A DNA stretch of 64,000 nucleotides, taken from assembly GCF_008710135.1 (NCBI RefSeq), contig NZ_VYKK01000005.1, forward strand, positions 372,001 to 436,000. Direction: 5' to 3'. Under the pieces are notes generated by a model. It did not search any database. It saw nothing but the letters and a program-made list of their open reading frames with translations, and had not been told where the DNA came from. Source of the DNA: Paenibacillus spiritus (GTDB lineage: Bacteria > Bacillota > Bacilli > Paenibacillales > Paenibacillaceae). Positions within the stretch are counted from its first letter, which is position 1; every line of letters begins with the position of its first letter. The position numbers and the translations under genes are program-made. Positions 51,384-59,483 of this stretch are shown here, piece after piece.

Positions 51384-52276
51384 CAGCGGAATACGAAGAA
51401 GCGCTGGAAGCTTTTGAAATCTGGATGAAAGATGCCGGCTATACCCCCCATACCCGCTCGTCCTATCTCTCGGACGCCCGGCAATTCCTGCTTCGTCTCG
51501 GAGGCAGGGAGCTGGCATCCGTCAAGAAGCTGCATGTGATTTCGTATTTAAGCGCCATGCGGGAGATTGGGAGCAGCGACTCCAGCCGCAACCGCAAGCA
51601 CGCTTCGGTCAACTGTCTGTTCAAGGCGCTGAATGAACTGGAGCTCTTGACGCATAACCCCGCAGAGGGCATCAAGAAAGCCAAGACGGAGCGCAACCGG
51701 GAGCCGGTCTATCTGGATGAACGGGAGCTGCAGAATTTCTTGTCGGCTGTGGAGGGCAAATACAAGACCCGCAATCTGGCGATCTTCCTCCTGATGGCTT
51801 ATATGGGTCTGCGGGTAGGAGAGGTGCATACGCTGAACATCGGGGATTATGATGCGGAGCGCCGGGTGCTGCGGGTGTTCGGCAAGGGCCGCAAGTGGCG
51901 GACCGTACCGGTTCCCGCAGATGCGGCGATTTATTTGGATCAGGCGGTTCAGGAGCGGCTGACGCCGTGGAGAAGCCGAGAGGAAGCGCTGTTCATTTCG
52001 CAAAAAGGACGCCGGCTCTCCATCCGCACCATTCAGGAAATTGCGGCGGAGACCTTCGCCCGTTACCAGGAGGGACTGCCGGAGTCGGCGCGGCGTCCTT
52101 ACTCCAGCCACAAGCTTCGCCATTCCTTCGCTACCATGCTGCTGCGCAAAGGCGCGGATATTCGGACCGTACAAGAGCTGCTGGGCCATTCATCGATTCA
52201 GACGACGACGGTCTACACGCATATTACGGACCGGGATAAGGAGGATGCGATGTCGCGTCTGAATCTGCACCTTTAG
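51374..52276 (+). CDS. Tyrosine recombinase (XerC/XerD/integrase type)
   Basis: 301 residues, the normal Xer length. N-terminal SAM-like domain ([26 protein letters not shown]...) and complete catalytic set: Arg147 (GLRVGEV), Lys in FGKGRKWR, His246 and Arg249 (HKLRH), His272 (LGHSS) and Tyr281 (TVYTHI). ATG 51374 begins inside the LysR gene with GAGAGGA upstream. This is the second tyrosine recombinase in the window. No attachment sites or phage genes are adjacent, so it is more likely a chromosomal Xer-like enzyme than a prophage integrase, but which is unclear. Confidence 0.88.
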   Translation: MEMTAEYEEALEAFEIWMKDAGYTPHTRSSYLSDARQFLLRLGGRELASVKKLHVISYLSAMREIGSSDSSRNRKHASVNCLFKALNELELLTHNPAEGIKKAKTERNREPVYLDERELQNFLSAVEGKYKTRNLAIFLLMAYMGLRVGEVHTLNIGDYDAERRVLRVFGKGRKWRTVPVPADAAIYLDQAVQERLTPWRSREEALFISQKGRRLSIRTIQEIAAETFARYQEGLPESARRPYSSHKLRHSFATMLLRKGADIRTVQELLGHSSIQTTTVYTHITDRDKEDAMSRLNLHL

Positions 52277-52545
52277 TGCAGAAGGGGTGAAAGTCTTTCA
52301 TAATATTAATTATGTAAACCTTTAAATATGAACAAACTGCATCTTCTGCAATTTGATGATGACAAGCCTTCTTTGACTTGTTAACATGGATAGGGGTTTT
52401 GGACAGCATGCAACTTCAATCCATTAACGCGTCTTCGCATAGGGCGAGTCGAGCGAGAGGAGAGTCTGAAGCGGCGGTAGCAGCCGCGTTATCACAAAAC
52501 TGCCGGGTCCCTTGGACCCGGCAGCCTCTCTGTTGACATCCTTTT
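52277..52545. other. Intergenic region with possible structured RNA and ldh terminator
   Basis: 269 bases between convergent genes. It contains ATTAATTATGTAAAC (52305-52319, a relative of the AT-rich word at 24475 and 48895), complementary blocks 52425-52431 and 52485-52491 that could close a ~67-base folded element, and the hairpin 52500-52510 with 52514-52524 that ends the minus-strand ldh transcript (TTTTGT follows on that strand). Confidence 0.5.
52496..52524 (-). terminator. Terminator of ldh
   Basis: Perfect 11-bp GC-rich stem (52500-52510 with 52514-52524), 3-base loop, T-rich on the minus-strand side (52499-52496). Confidence 0.8.
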
Positions 52546-53469
52546 TTACAGATCGAGCTTGGAAATTTCACCCTTCAGCTTCTCGGCCGATTGCTGGAAC
52601 AGGGCCTGCTCCTGGTCATTGAGCGTCAGATCCAGCACTTCGCGCACTCCGGAACGGTCGACTACGCATGGAACGCCGAGGAAGACGTCGGATACGCCGT
52701 TGTAGTTGTTAAGGAGGGTGGAGACGTTCAGCACGGCGCCTTCATTGTGCAGAATGGCGTCGACGATCCGGTCGAGAGCCAAGGCGATGGCGAAGGAAGT
52801 CGCGCCCTTGGCGTTAATGATCTCATAGGCCGCGTTCTTGGTGTTCTCGTAGATCGACTGCCGTTCCTCTTCGGTGAAGTTCAGGTCAATCCCGGCTACG
52901 TTGGCGAGCGACCATACAGGCACTTCGGAGTCGCCGTGTTCTCCGATAATCTGGCCGTGAATGCTGCGCGGATCGATTTCTTTTTGCTTGCCGATCAAAT
53001 AACGGAAGCGGGCGCTGTCCAGCACGGTACCCGATCCGATCACGCGTCTGCGGTCGAAACCGCTGATTTTGTGCGTGGCATAGGACAGGATATCGACCGG
53101 ATTGGTTGCAATAAGGAGAATCCCGTGCGAATTGTATTTCGTGATTTTCTGAATAATGTCCCGGAAGATCGAGATGTTCTTACGCAGCAGGTCAATCCGC
53201 GTCTCGCCCGGTTTCTGCGAGGCGCCGGCGGTAACAATGATGATGTCGGCTTCCCGGCAGTCTTCATAGGTTCCCGCCCACAGTTTGACACCGCCGATGA
53301 ATGGCATGCCGTGGTTCATGTCCAGCGCTTCGCCCAGCGCTTTTTGATGATTGACATCAATCAGCACCAGCTCCGGCATGCGGCGGCGAAGCAACAGCGT
53401 ATAAGCGGTTGTCGTTCCGACTGCGCCTGTGCCGATAATTACAACTCGGTTCGGTTTATAAGGGGCCAT
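52546..53469 (-). CDS. ldh: L-lactate dehydrogenase
   Basis: NAD-dependent reduction of pyruvate to L-lactate in fermentation. 307 residues. NAD motif GTGAVGTTTAY (residues ~14-24), active-site loop with GETRIDLLRKN, and the catalytic His in GEHGDSEVPVWS (about residue 180-190). ATG 53469 is chosen: GGAGGAG is 8-9 bases upstream, whereas ATG 53478 abuts it. No Rex-type TTGTGAA-N4-TTCACAA site was seen upstream. Confidence 0.95.
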   Translation of the reverse strand: MAPYKPNRVVIIGTGAVGTTTAYTLLLRRRMPELVLIDVNHQKALGEALDMNHGMPFIGGVKLWAGTYEDCREADIIIVTAGASQKPGETRIDLLRKNISIFRDIIQKITKYNSHGILLIATNPVDILSYATHKISGFDRRRVIGSGTVLDSARFRYLIGKQKEIDPRSIHGQIIGEHGDSEVPVWSLANVAGIDLNFTEEERQSIYENTKNAAYEIINAKGATSFAIALALDRIVDAILHNEGAVLNVSTLLNNYNGVSDVFLGVPCVVDRSGVREVLDLTLNDQEQALFQQSAEKLKGEISKLDL

Positions 53470-53631
53470 TCCGTCCATCTCCTCCGCTTAAAAAGAATTT
53501 TTTGTGTCCAATCTTATCCATCATAGTATCTGTACTTAGGGTTTTCAAGTAGGGCGCTTTTAATCCATTACCCAGATTAAAAGCATAGACACCCGCAATT
53601 TTGTCAATGAACAGGAGCGAACCGATTAATT

Positions 53632-55026
53632 ATGAACCTTTTTCGCAAAAAGTCGATTCAAAACAGCACCACCACGCTGAACAAAACGCTGGGAGCCCTT
53701 GATTTGACTGCGCTCGGCGTCGGAGCGATCATCGGCACCGGCATCTTTGTCATGACCGGGGTTGCCGCGGCTGAACATGCCGGACCGGCCCTGGTGCTCT
53801 CCTTCGTCCTGGCCGGAATCGCCTGCGTGCTCTCCGCGCTCTGCTACTCCGAGCTCGCTTCGTCCATCCCTGTATCGGGGAGCGCCTATGCTTACAGCTA
53901 TGTCGCATTCGGCGAACTGCTGGCCTGGATTCTCGGTTGGGACCTCGTCCTGGAGTACGGCGTTGCCGCCGCAGCGGTCAGCAGCGGCTGGTCCGGGTAT
54001 TTCCAGGGACTGCTGGAAGGCTTCGGCCTCCATTTGCCGACCGCGCTGTCGGGAGCGTATAATGCGGACAACGGAACCGTTGTGAATCTGCCGGCCATTG
54101 TCATTATTCTGCTGATTACGTGGCTGCTCAGCCGCGGGGTCAAAGAGACTGCCCGGTTCAACAGCATTATGGTCATCGTGAAGCTGGCTGTCGTTGCTCT
54201 ATTTATTGCAGCCGGTATCTTCTATGTGAAGCCGGAGAACTGGACGCCGTTCATGCCGTTCGGCTTCAGCGGCGTCGTGAACGGCGCGGCCACGGTATTC
54301 TTCGCCTATATCGGGTTTGATGCCTTGTCGACGGCGGCGGAAGAGGTCAAACAGCCGCAGCGCGATCTGCCGATCGGCATTATTTCGTCCTTGGCGGTCT
54401 GTACGGCGCTTTATATTATCGTCTCGCTGATTCTCACCGGAATCGTGCCGTATGCCAACCTGGACGTAAGCGATCCTGTATCGTACGCGCTTCGTTTTGT
54501 ACACCAGGACTTTATTGCCGGTCTGATCTCGGTTGGCGCCATTGCCGGCATGACGACAGTGCTGCTGGTTATGCTGTTCGGGCAGACGCGGCTTCTCTTC
54601 GCCATTTCCCGCGACGGCCTTCTGCCCAAGAGCCTGTCCGCCGTCAGTCCCAAGACCCAGACTCCGAACCGCAGCACCTGGATTGTTGGCGGATTGATTG
54701 CGGTATTGACCGGATTTGTACCGCTGGACCGGCTGGCTAATCTGACGAATATAGGAACGCTCTTCGCCTTCCTGGTCGTGTCCCTGGGCGTAATTGCCCT
54801 GCGTTATCTGAATCCTGAACTGAAACGCGGATTCCGCGTGCCCTGGGTTCCTGTTGTGCCGCTGCTGAGTGCGGCAGCCTGCGCGTACCTGATGCTGAAT
54901 CTGGACCGGGACGCCTGGATCGGATTTTTTCTCTGGCTGCTGGTCGGACTTGTGATTTATGCCGTCTACGGATACCGGAACAGTGAACTGAATCCGAAGA
55001 AACTTCGAAGAGGCAATTCCGAATAG
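53632..55026 (+). CDS. APC-family amino-acid permease (YfnA/CAT-like)
   Basis: 464 residues with ~12-14 membrane segments. TALGVGAIIGTGIFVMTGVAA (about residues 26-46) is the conserved substrate-contacting helix 1 of cationic amino-acid/GabP-type APC carriers; YIGFDALSTAAEEVKQPQRDLPIGI is the typical helix-6/loop signature. Specificity is probably broad neutral/cationic amino acids. The nearest ribosome site (AGGAG, about 15 bases from the ATG) is far, so initiation is weak or the start is wrong; no better in-frame start was found. Confidence 0.9.
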   Translation: MNLFRKKSIQNSTTTLNKTLGALDLTALGVGAIIGTGIFVMTGVAAAEHAGPALVLSFVLAGIACVLSALCYSELASSIPVSGSAYAYSYVAFGELLAWILGWDLVLEYGVAAAAVSSGWSGYFQGLLEGFGLHLPTALSGAYNADNGTVVNLPAIVIILLITWLLSRGVKETARFNSIMVIVKLAVVALFIAAGIFYVKPENWTPFMPFGFSGVVNGAATVFFAYIGFDALSTAAEEVKQPQRDLPIGIISSLAVCTALYIIVSLILTGIVPYANLDVSDPVSYALRFVHQDFIAGLISVGAIAGMTTVLLVMLFGQTRLLFAISRDGLLPKSLSAVSPKTQTPNRSTWIVGGLIAVLTGFVPLDRLANLTNIGTLFAFLVVSLGVIALRYLNPELKRGFRVPWVPVVPLLSAAACAYLMLNLDRDAWIGFFLWLLVGLVIYAVYGYRNSELNPKKLRRGNSE

Positions 55027-55058
55027 AAAGCAACCAGCCGCTTAAAGAGGAGGAGACA

Positions 55059-56342
55059 GTGAAAGTGAAGAGGCAGAGCAACTTCTGGATTCGCACACTG
55101 CCGGCTCTGCTGGCCGTTCTGCTGCTGGCAGCCTGTTCGTCTTCGCCGGCTCCCCGGGCTTCTCTTCCGCCGCAGCCGACGGAACCGCCGGAAGAAGGGC
55201 AGACCATCACCCTGATTACACCGGATGCGGGCAATCTGGACAATACAAATACGAAGAAGTACCAGATTCAGACCCGGCTGACCGATTTCTATCTGATGAA
55301 CGGGAAGGAAGGGATCGCCTGGGGAATTACCAAGAATGCGCTTCGGATGTACATGACCCGCGACAATGGTCAGACCTGGACCAACATCTCTCCGGCAGCG
55401 ACCGTGCAGTTCACGGCGAATCCGGTGTACGGACAGGATATCTTCTTCGCGGATTCCCGGCATGGCTGGATTGTTCGGACCGGTTCGGGAATAACGGAGA
55501 CAATTGTGCTGCACACCTCGGATGGAGGACAGAGCTGGAAGATCTCCGCGCTGAACCCCAGCAGCCGGATCGCGGCCATTTATTTCGATTCCTCGGCGCA
55601 CGGCTGGCTGATGACGACCTGGGACAATACCGAGAACAGGGAGAGCAAGGCGCTCTACGTCACCGGAGACGGAGGCGCTACCTGGGAGACGATCATGCAG
55701 AATGAACAGTATACGCCCCATTCAGACCAGCCGCCGCTTCCGATTACCGGCGTCTCGCGCGGGATGGTCTTCCGCGACCGGTTCAACGGTCTAGTCTCTA
55801 TGCAGTTCGGAGAAGAAGTGCGGCTTTTTGTAACCGGAGATGGCGGGGTCAGCTGGAAGGCGGCAGACACGCTGCCGCAGCCGGCCGCCTTGAAGACATG
55901 TTCAAAGCTGATGGCGGGAAGTCCGCAGTTCTTCACCGAAACGACGGGCTGGCTCCCGGTGAGCTGTGAGGCCGACGTCGGTGCTGAGGTAACGCAGCAC
56001 GGCTATTTTACAGCCGATGGCGGGGTTAGCTGGAAATATGCGGATTTCAGCCTTCCGGGGCGAAGCGACCCGAACCGCGGGATTCCGCCGACTTTCCTGA
56101 ATACCCGGATCGGCTGGTGGCTGAACGGAGATCTTCTGTATTGGACAGGCAACCAGGGCCAGGCTTGGCGGGCGCTTCCGGCCAGTTCCGTACTTCAAGC
56201 CAAGCTCAAGGAATACCCAGAAGTCGTCAAGCTGCAGTTCATCGACGAGAAGACCGGATGGCTGCTGATTCAGCGAACCGAAGCCAAACGATCCATTCTT
56301 CTTCAGACCATCAACGGAGGTGTCACCTGGAAGGTCATGTAG
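55059..56342 (+). CDS. Lipoprotein with sialidase-like Asp-box propeller (YCF48-type)
   Basis: 427 residues; GTG start after GAGGAGGAG. Signal peptide with lipobox LAAC, Cys26 lipidated. The mature part has at least seven S/T-x-D/N-x-G-x-x-W Asp-box-like turns (MTRDNGQTW, HTSDGGQSW, VTGDGGATW, VTGDGGVSW, FTADGGVSW, TGNQGQAW, QTINGGVTW), so it folds as a multi-bladed propeller like YCF48/BNR proteins. A cell-surface scaffold or glycan-binding role is expected; no catalytic residues of sialidases are seen. A terminator follows. Confidence 0.85.
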   Translation: MKVKRQSNFWIRTLPALLAVLLLAACSSSPAPRASLPPQPTEPPEEGQTITLITPDAGNLDNTNTKKYQIQTRLTDFYLMNGKEGIAWGITKNALRMYMTRDNGQTWTNISPAATVQFTANPVYGQDIFFADSRHGWIVRTGSGITETIVLHTSDGGQSWKISALNPSSRIAAIYFDSSAHGWLMTTWDNTENRESKALYVTGDGGATWETIMQNEQYTPHSDQPPLPITGVSRGMVFRDRFNGLVSMQFGEEVRLFVTGDGGVSWKAADTLPQPAALKTCSKLMAGSPQFFTETTGWLPVSCEADVGAEVTQHGYFTADGGVSWKYADFSLPGRSDPNRGIPPTFLNTRIGWWLNGDLLYWTGNQGQAWRALPASSVLQAKLKEYPEVVKLQFIDEKTGWLLIQRTEAKRSILLQTINGGVTWKVM

Positions 56343-56387
56343 ATGGTTTAACGCCGCCTTGCCAATGCCCGACTTTCTAGAATGCAG

Positions 56388-56420
56388 GACCGGACCTCCC
56401 GGAAGAGGCCCGGTCTTTTT
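56388..56420 (+). terminator. Terminator after the Asp-box lipoprotein gene
   Basis: Arm starting GACCGG at 56388 pairs with CCGGTC near 56410-56415 with inner CCTC/GAGG pairs, then five T. Confidence 0.75.
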
Positions 56421-56453
56421 CATCTTAAAACTTATCTAAAATTTTTCGATAAA

Positions 56454-56469
56454 TGTGAAAAAAATCACA
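56454..56469. promoter_or_regulatory. Perfect Fnr/CRP-type site upstream of the Cys-rich miniprotein
   Basis: TGTGA (56454-56458), six A, TCACA (56465-56469). An extended -10, TGATATATT at 56489-56497 (hexamer 56492-56497), lies so that the site centre is at about -42, the class II Fnr activation position. Confidence 0.7.
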
Positions 56470-56558
56470 TGACAAACCTTAATCCTTGTGATATATTTAA
56501 CACATAGAGAGCAAGTTCAAAATTTCACAAACTTAAAACCCGATGGGAGAGAACAACC

Positions 56559-56732
56559 ATGACATTCGAAACGGATTATGTAACCCGCAACCTGCTTCAG
56601 CTCTGCTACAACTGCGAAGACGCCTATCTCTGCGAGACGGAAGAACAATGCAGAGCCTGCTGGGCCGAGAACGGCATGATGCCTCAGAATGAAGACGAAA
56701 CCAAGCAATTGCTGGACCTGGTACATGCGTAA
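56559..56732 (+). CDS. 57-residue Cys-rich miniprotein under a putative Fnr promoter
   Basis: ATG 56559 after GGGAGAG; codons run to TAA at 56730-56732. The product has six Cys: pairs CYNC (16-19), single C25, then CRAC (31-34); remaining residues are acidic. Arrangement suggests a zinc- or Fe-S-binding knuckle. A sharp terminator (56757-56790) follows, so it is a monocistronic, well-delimited gene. Family unrecognised; anaerobic role is inferred from the perfect TGTGA-N6-TCACA site only. Confidence 0.75.
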   Translation: MTFETDYVTRNLLQLCYNCEDAYLCETEEQCRACWAENGMMPQNEDETKQLLDLVHA

Positions 56733-56756
56733 GACGAATCGCCCTTATCCCCGCTG

Positions 56757-56790
56757 AAAGCGCCGCTTCCAATAGAAGCGGTGCTTTTTT
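56757..56790 (+). terminator. Terminator of the Cys-rich miniprotein gene
   Basis: Arm 56758-56769 pairs with 56775-56785 (one mismatch), 5-base loop, then six T (56785-56790). Confidence 0.85.
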
Positions 56791-56884
56791 GTCGTGAAGA
56801 CATGGGTTCCGGGCTCCTGCATATACATGAAGTAGACCCCGCCCGGCCGTCGGACGAGGAGAACTTGTGACGGGAGGAATGCTG

Positions 56885-57286
56885 ATGGGACTGGGAGAAG
56901 AGACAGTCTGGATGTTCGATCTTGTCGGAACCGTCATTCCGATCTTCATTGCCGTAGTGCTGGGCATTCTTGCCGTGTCCGCCGGAGGGGGACTGTGGAA
57001 CTGGGTCCGCAACAGCAGGCTGCCGCAGCAGACTGTACCGGCCCGCATTGTCGGCAAGCGAAGCGAAATCCGGCCGCGTTTCCGGGAAGAAGGGGAGCCG
57101 GCCCGGACACAAATGCAGTACTATCTCACCTTTGAGCTGGAGGATGGAACCCGGAAGGAATTCATAGTCGGCGGTACGGATTATGGGGCTGCCGTTGAAC
57201 AGGACCGCGGGTCTCTTCGCTATCGGGGTACCCGATACCTTGGTTTTGAGCGGGAACGGCATTACCGGGCGGCTCAGACCTGGTAA
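56885..57286 (+). CDS. DUF2500-type membrane protein
   Basis: 133 residues. One N-terminal transmembrane helix (about residues 13-35), then the DUF2500 domain: PARIVGKRSEIRP..., YYLTFELEDGTRKEF, and the LSYRGTRYLGFER-like C-terminus (SLRYRGTRYLGFERE here). These domains are small beta-barrels on the membrane surface of unknown function. ATG 56885 has GGGAGG seven bases upstream; GTG 56867 with GAGGAG at five bases is the alternative. Confidence 0.8.
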   Translation: MGLGEETVWMFDLVGTVIPIFIAVVLGILAVSAGGGLWNWVRNSRLPQQTVPARIVGKRSEIRPRFREEGEPARTQMQYYLTFELEDGTRKEFIVGGTDYGAAVEQDRGSLRYRGTRYLGFERERHYRAAQTW

Positions 57287-57332
57287 GGGGAGGAAGGAGC
57301 GGCAGGGGACGCACCCGCTCCAAGTGGTTGCG

Positions 57333-57400
57333 AAGCCTGAACGATTCCCGGCGCAAGGATGACGTATCCTTCGGCAGCCGGGTGTCGGTCAGGCTTTTTT
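57333..57400 (+). terminator. Long branched-looking terminator before the SDR gene
   Basis: Nested complementary arms: 57333-57340 with 57389-57396, CCCGGC with GCCGGG inside, AAGGAT with ATCCTT innermost, then a T run (57395-57400). It is an unusually long, multi-loop intrinsic terminator ~40 bases after the DUF2500 stop; an RNA element is possible but nothing recognised. Confidence 0.6.
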
Positions 57401-57457
57401 GTTATACTCTTCATGCCGGAGCACCCGGCCAGACTGAACGTTCAGGAGCTGATAAGA

Positions 57458-58213
57458 ATGCGTTACAAGGATCATTCGGTCATCGTGACGGGGGCGGCAC
57501 GGGGCATCGGGGCGGCCATTGCCCGCAGCTATGCGGCGGAAGGGGCGCGGGTAATTCTGGCTGACCTGCTTGTTGAACAAGGCGAGAGAACGGCGGACGA
57601 TATCCGTTCCGGAGGCGGACAAGCCCGGTTCATTGCCTGTGATGTAAGCCGCGAAGAGCAGGTGGTTGCTCTGATCGCCCGGACTGTGGAACACTACGGC
57701 GCCGTTGATATTCTCATCAATAATGCAGGCATCGCCGATCCGCACCAGGCCTCTTTCTATGATCTGACGGGAGACCAGTGGGACCGGGTGATGAATACGA
57801 ATGCCAAGGGATGCTTCCTGACGTCCCGCGAGGCTGCCAAAATCATGCGCCTCAACGAACAAGGAGGCGCGATTGTTCATATTTCCTCTACCCGGGCTCT
57901 CATGTCCGAGCCTCATACCGAGGCCTATGCGGCCTCCAAGGGAGCCATCGCGTCTTTGACGCATGCCATGGCGGTCTCGCTAGGCCCGGACGGCATTACC
58001 GTGAACTGTATTTATCCCGGCTGGATCGAGACCGGGGATTACCGGGAATTAAGAGAGATCGACCATGCCCAGCATCCCGCCGGTCGGGTCGGCAAGCCGG
58101 AGGATATAGCCAGGGCTTGTCTGTACCTGACCGATTCGGTGAACCGCTTCATCACAGGGGCCGGACTGGTGGTCGACGGAGGAATGACCGTCAAAATGAT
58201 CTACGAACCCTGA
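57458..58213 (+). CDS. Classical SDR oxidoreductase
   Basis: 251 residues. NAD(P) motif VTGAARGIG (residues 9-17), NNAGIAD, Ser of HISSTRAL and YAASKGA (Tyr/Lys active site, about 154-158), C-terminal GAGLVVDGGMT. ATG 57458 has AGGAG ten bases upstream; in-frame upstream codons run through the terminator and are not coding. Substrate unknown. Confidence 0.88.
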   Translation: MRYKDHSVIVTGAARGIGAAIARSYAAEGARVILADLLVEQGERTADDIRSGGGQARFIACDVSREEQVVALIARTVEHYGAVDILINNAGIADPHQASFYDLTGDQWDRVMNTNAKGCFLTSREAAKIMRLNEQGGAIVHISSTRALMSEPHTEAYAASKGAIASLTHAMAVSLGPDGITVNCIYPGWIETGDYRELREIDHAQHPAGRVGKPEDIARACLYLTDSVNRFITGAGLVVDGGMTVKMIYEP

Positions 58214-58239
58214 CCAAGAAAAAGGGATTCCCCGGGACA

Positions 58240-58268
58240 GTCACCCATTGGGCATTCGCACATACAAT
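58240..58268 (+). promoter_or_regulatory. Sigma-E-like sporulation promoter for cwlJ-gerQ
   Basis: CATACAAT at 58261-58268 matches the sigma-E -10 consensus, with GTCA (58240-58243) and a 14-base spacer as a partial -35. In B. subtilis cwlJ and gerQ are transcribed by mother-cell sigma-E, which fits. Confidence 0.6.
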
Positions 58269-58329
58269 ACATCATGCAACACGAGAGCGGTCGGCTTGAA
58301 GGAGCCGATTGTTGGGGAGGGAACAGCGC

Positions 58330-58752
58330 GTGGCTGTAATCAAGGCGAATTCCGAAGATGTCAAAGTGCTAGCCCGGTTGATGCGCGCCGAAGCGGAAGA
58401 GGACGGCGACCCCGGAATGCTCATGGTCGGGAATGTCGGAGTCAACCGGATTCTGGGCAATTGCCTCGACTTTCGGAATATCCGGAGCATCGACGATATG
58501 GTCTACCAGTCTCCGGGAGGATTCGAAGCTCCGCAGAAGGGCTACTTCTACCAGCGGGCCAGAGAGCGCGATATCCGGCTGGCGAACCGGGTCATAGCGG
58601 GCGAGCGCACCTGGCCGGCCAGCAATGCCCTCTGGTTCTTCCGTCCCGAAGGCGATTGTCCGGCAACTTGGTACAACCAGCAGAATACCGGACGCTACAA
58701 GGCGCACTGTTTCTTCAGTCCTTCCAGCGAGGAATGCCCGGCGGTGTACTAG
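58330..58752 (+). CDS. cwlJ: Spore cortex-lytic enzyme CwlJ (SleB family)
   Basis: 140 residues, the hydrolase_2 domain alone without the N-terminal binding domain of SleB, as in CwlJ. ARLMRAEAEEDGDPGMLMVGNVGVNRI carries the catalytic Glu region, and WPASNALWFFRP... with the late Cys residues (GNCLDF, GDCPATW, KAHCFF, EECPAVY) matches the family. Start GTG 58330 follows GGGGAGGG. It degrades cortex muramic-delta-lactam during germination and depends on GerQ for location in the coat, encoded next. Confidence 0.9.
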   Translation: MAVIKANSEDVKVLARLMRAEAEEDGDPGMLMVGNVGVNRILGNCLDFRNIRSIDDMVYQSPGGFEAPQKGYFYQRARERDIRLANRVIAGERTWPASNALWFFRPEGDCPATWYNQQNTGRYKAHCFFSPSSEECPAVY

Positions 58753-58789
58753 AGAATCCCAAGATTATTTTGTCAGGAGGAAATTATCC

Positions 58790-59206
58790 ATGTACCAAAC
58801 GTATCGCCCCGTTACTTACACAACAGCTCACGGATCCGCAATGCCCCAAATGGGCGCCGTGCCGCCCCAGGTATCGAGCGGAGGGGTCATGACGCCGGGA
58901 GGAACCGTCGTATCCACGGCGCCGCCCGTATTCGAGCAATCCTATATCGAGAACATTTTGCGGCTTAACCTCGGCAAAGTCGGTACTTTCTATATGACTT
59001 ACGAGAACAATTCGGAGTGGAATGCCAAGATCTTCAAAGGGGTGCTGGAAGCCGCCGGCCGCGACCATATCATCATCAGCGATCCTAATACCGGCCAGCG
59101 CACCATTCTGCTGATGGTTAATCTCGACTATGCGACCTTCGATCAGCCGCTGGTCTATCAGTACCCGGGAGTCATCGGCAATCCGCCGGTATCCCGTTCG
59201 CGCTGA
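58790..59206 (+). CDS. gerQ: Spore coat protein GerQ
   Basis: 138 residues. The N-terminal ~50 residues are Tyr/Pro/Gly/Thr-rich low complexity, then the conserved GerQ domain: SYIENILRLNLGKVGTFYMTYENNSEWNAKIFKGVLEAAGRDHIIISDPNTGQRTIL (about residues 46-105). It is cross-linked into the inner coat and is required for CwlJ localisation in B. subtilis. ATG 58790 has AGGAGG upstream; 37 bases after cwlJ, so an operon as in Bacillus. Confidence 0.95.
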   Translation: MYQTYRPVTYTTAHGSAMPQMGAVPPQVSSGGVMTPGGTVVSTAPPVFEQSYIENILRLNLGKVGTFYMTYENNSEWNAKIFKGVLEAAGRDHIIISDPNTGQRTILLMVNLDYATFDQPLVYQYPGVIGNPPVSRSR

Positions 59207-59483
59207 ACGCATAAACGGCAGGTAACAGCGGAAGAGGACGCTTCCCGGATGCGGGCGGCGTCCTTTCGTCCTTTTTGCAGAGGGACAGGCATGGTTGCGA
59301 AGTGGCCAAATATATCTATATAATGATTATTATAATTCTAATCGTGATGACAGGCAGGAGATGAATGCGTTGGGAAATTGACCTTGAAGGAGAAGTCGGC
59401 TGTCGCATTGGCCCACATTTTTAGAGAGCGAAGGAGGTGGCCTATCCGCCGGCGATTTGCTCTGGAGCGGATAGGATAATCAG
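59207..59483 (+). promoter_or_regulatory. Leader region of the CNNM-type gene
   Basis: 277 bases. A promoter TTGCGA (59295-59300), 18-base spacer, TATAAT (59319-59324) overlaps an AT-rich inverted element, ATATAAT-G-ATTATTA (59318-59332), that resembles the 7-1-7 boxes of Fur/PerR/Zur-type metal regulators (two mismatches to the PerR form). Then a short ORF (59365-59424), a strong Shine-Dalgarno AAGGAGGTGG (59431-59440), and a 9-bp perfect hairpin (59441-59449 with 59467-59475) ahead of the TTG start at 59484. Confidence 0.5.
59365..59424 (+). CDS. Possible 19-residue leader peptide
   Basis: ATG 59365 (AGGAG at 59356-59360, only 4 bases away) to TAG 59422-59424, encoding MRWEIDLEGEVGCRIGPHF. 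Acidic N-terminal half. It ends 6 bases before the Shine-Dalgarno of the main gene, so translation or stalling on it could influence initiation. Support is only positional; it may be chance. Confidence 0.3.
   Translation: MRWEIDLEGEVGCRIGPHF

Noticed and set aside
53470..53631. Rex operator upstream of ldh
   Set aside because: No TTGTGAA-N4-TTCACAA or close variant was seen.
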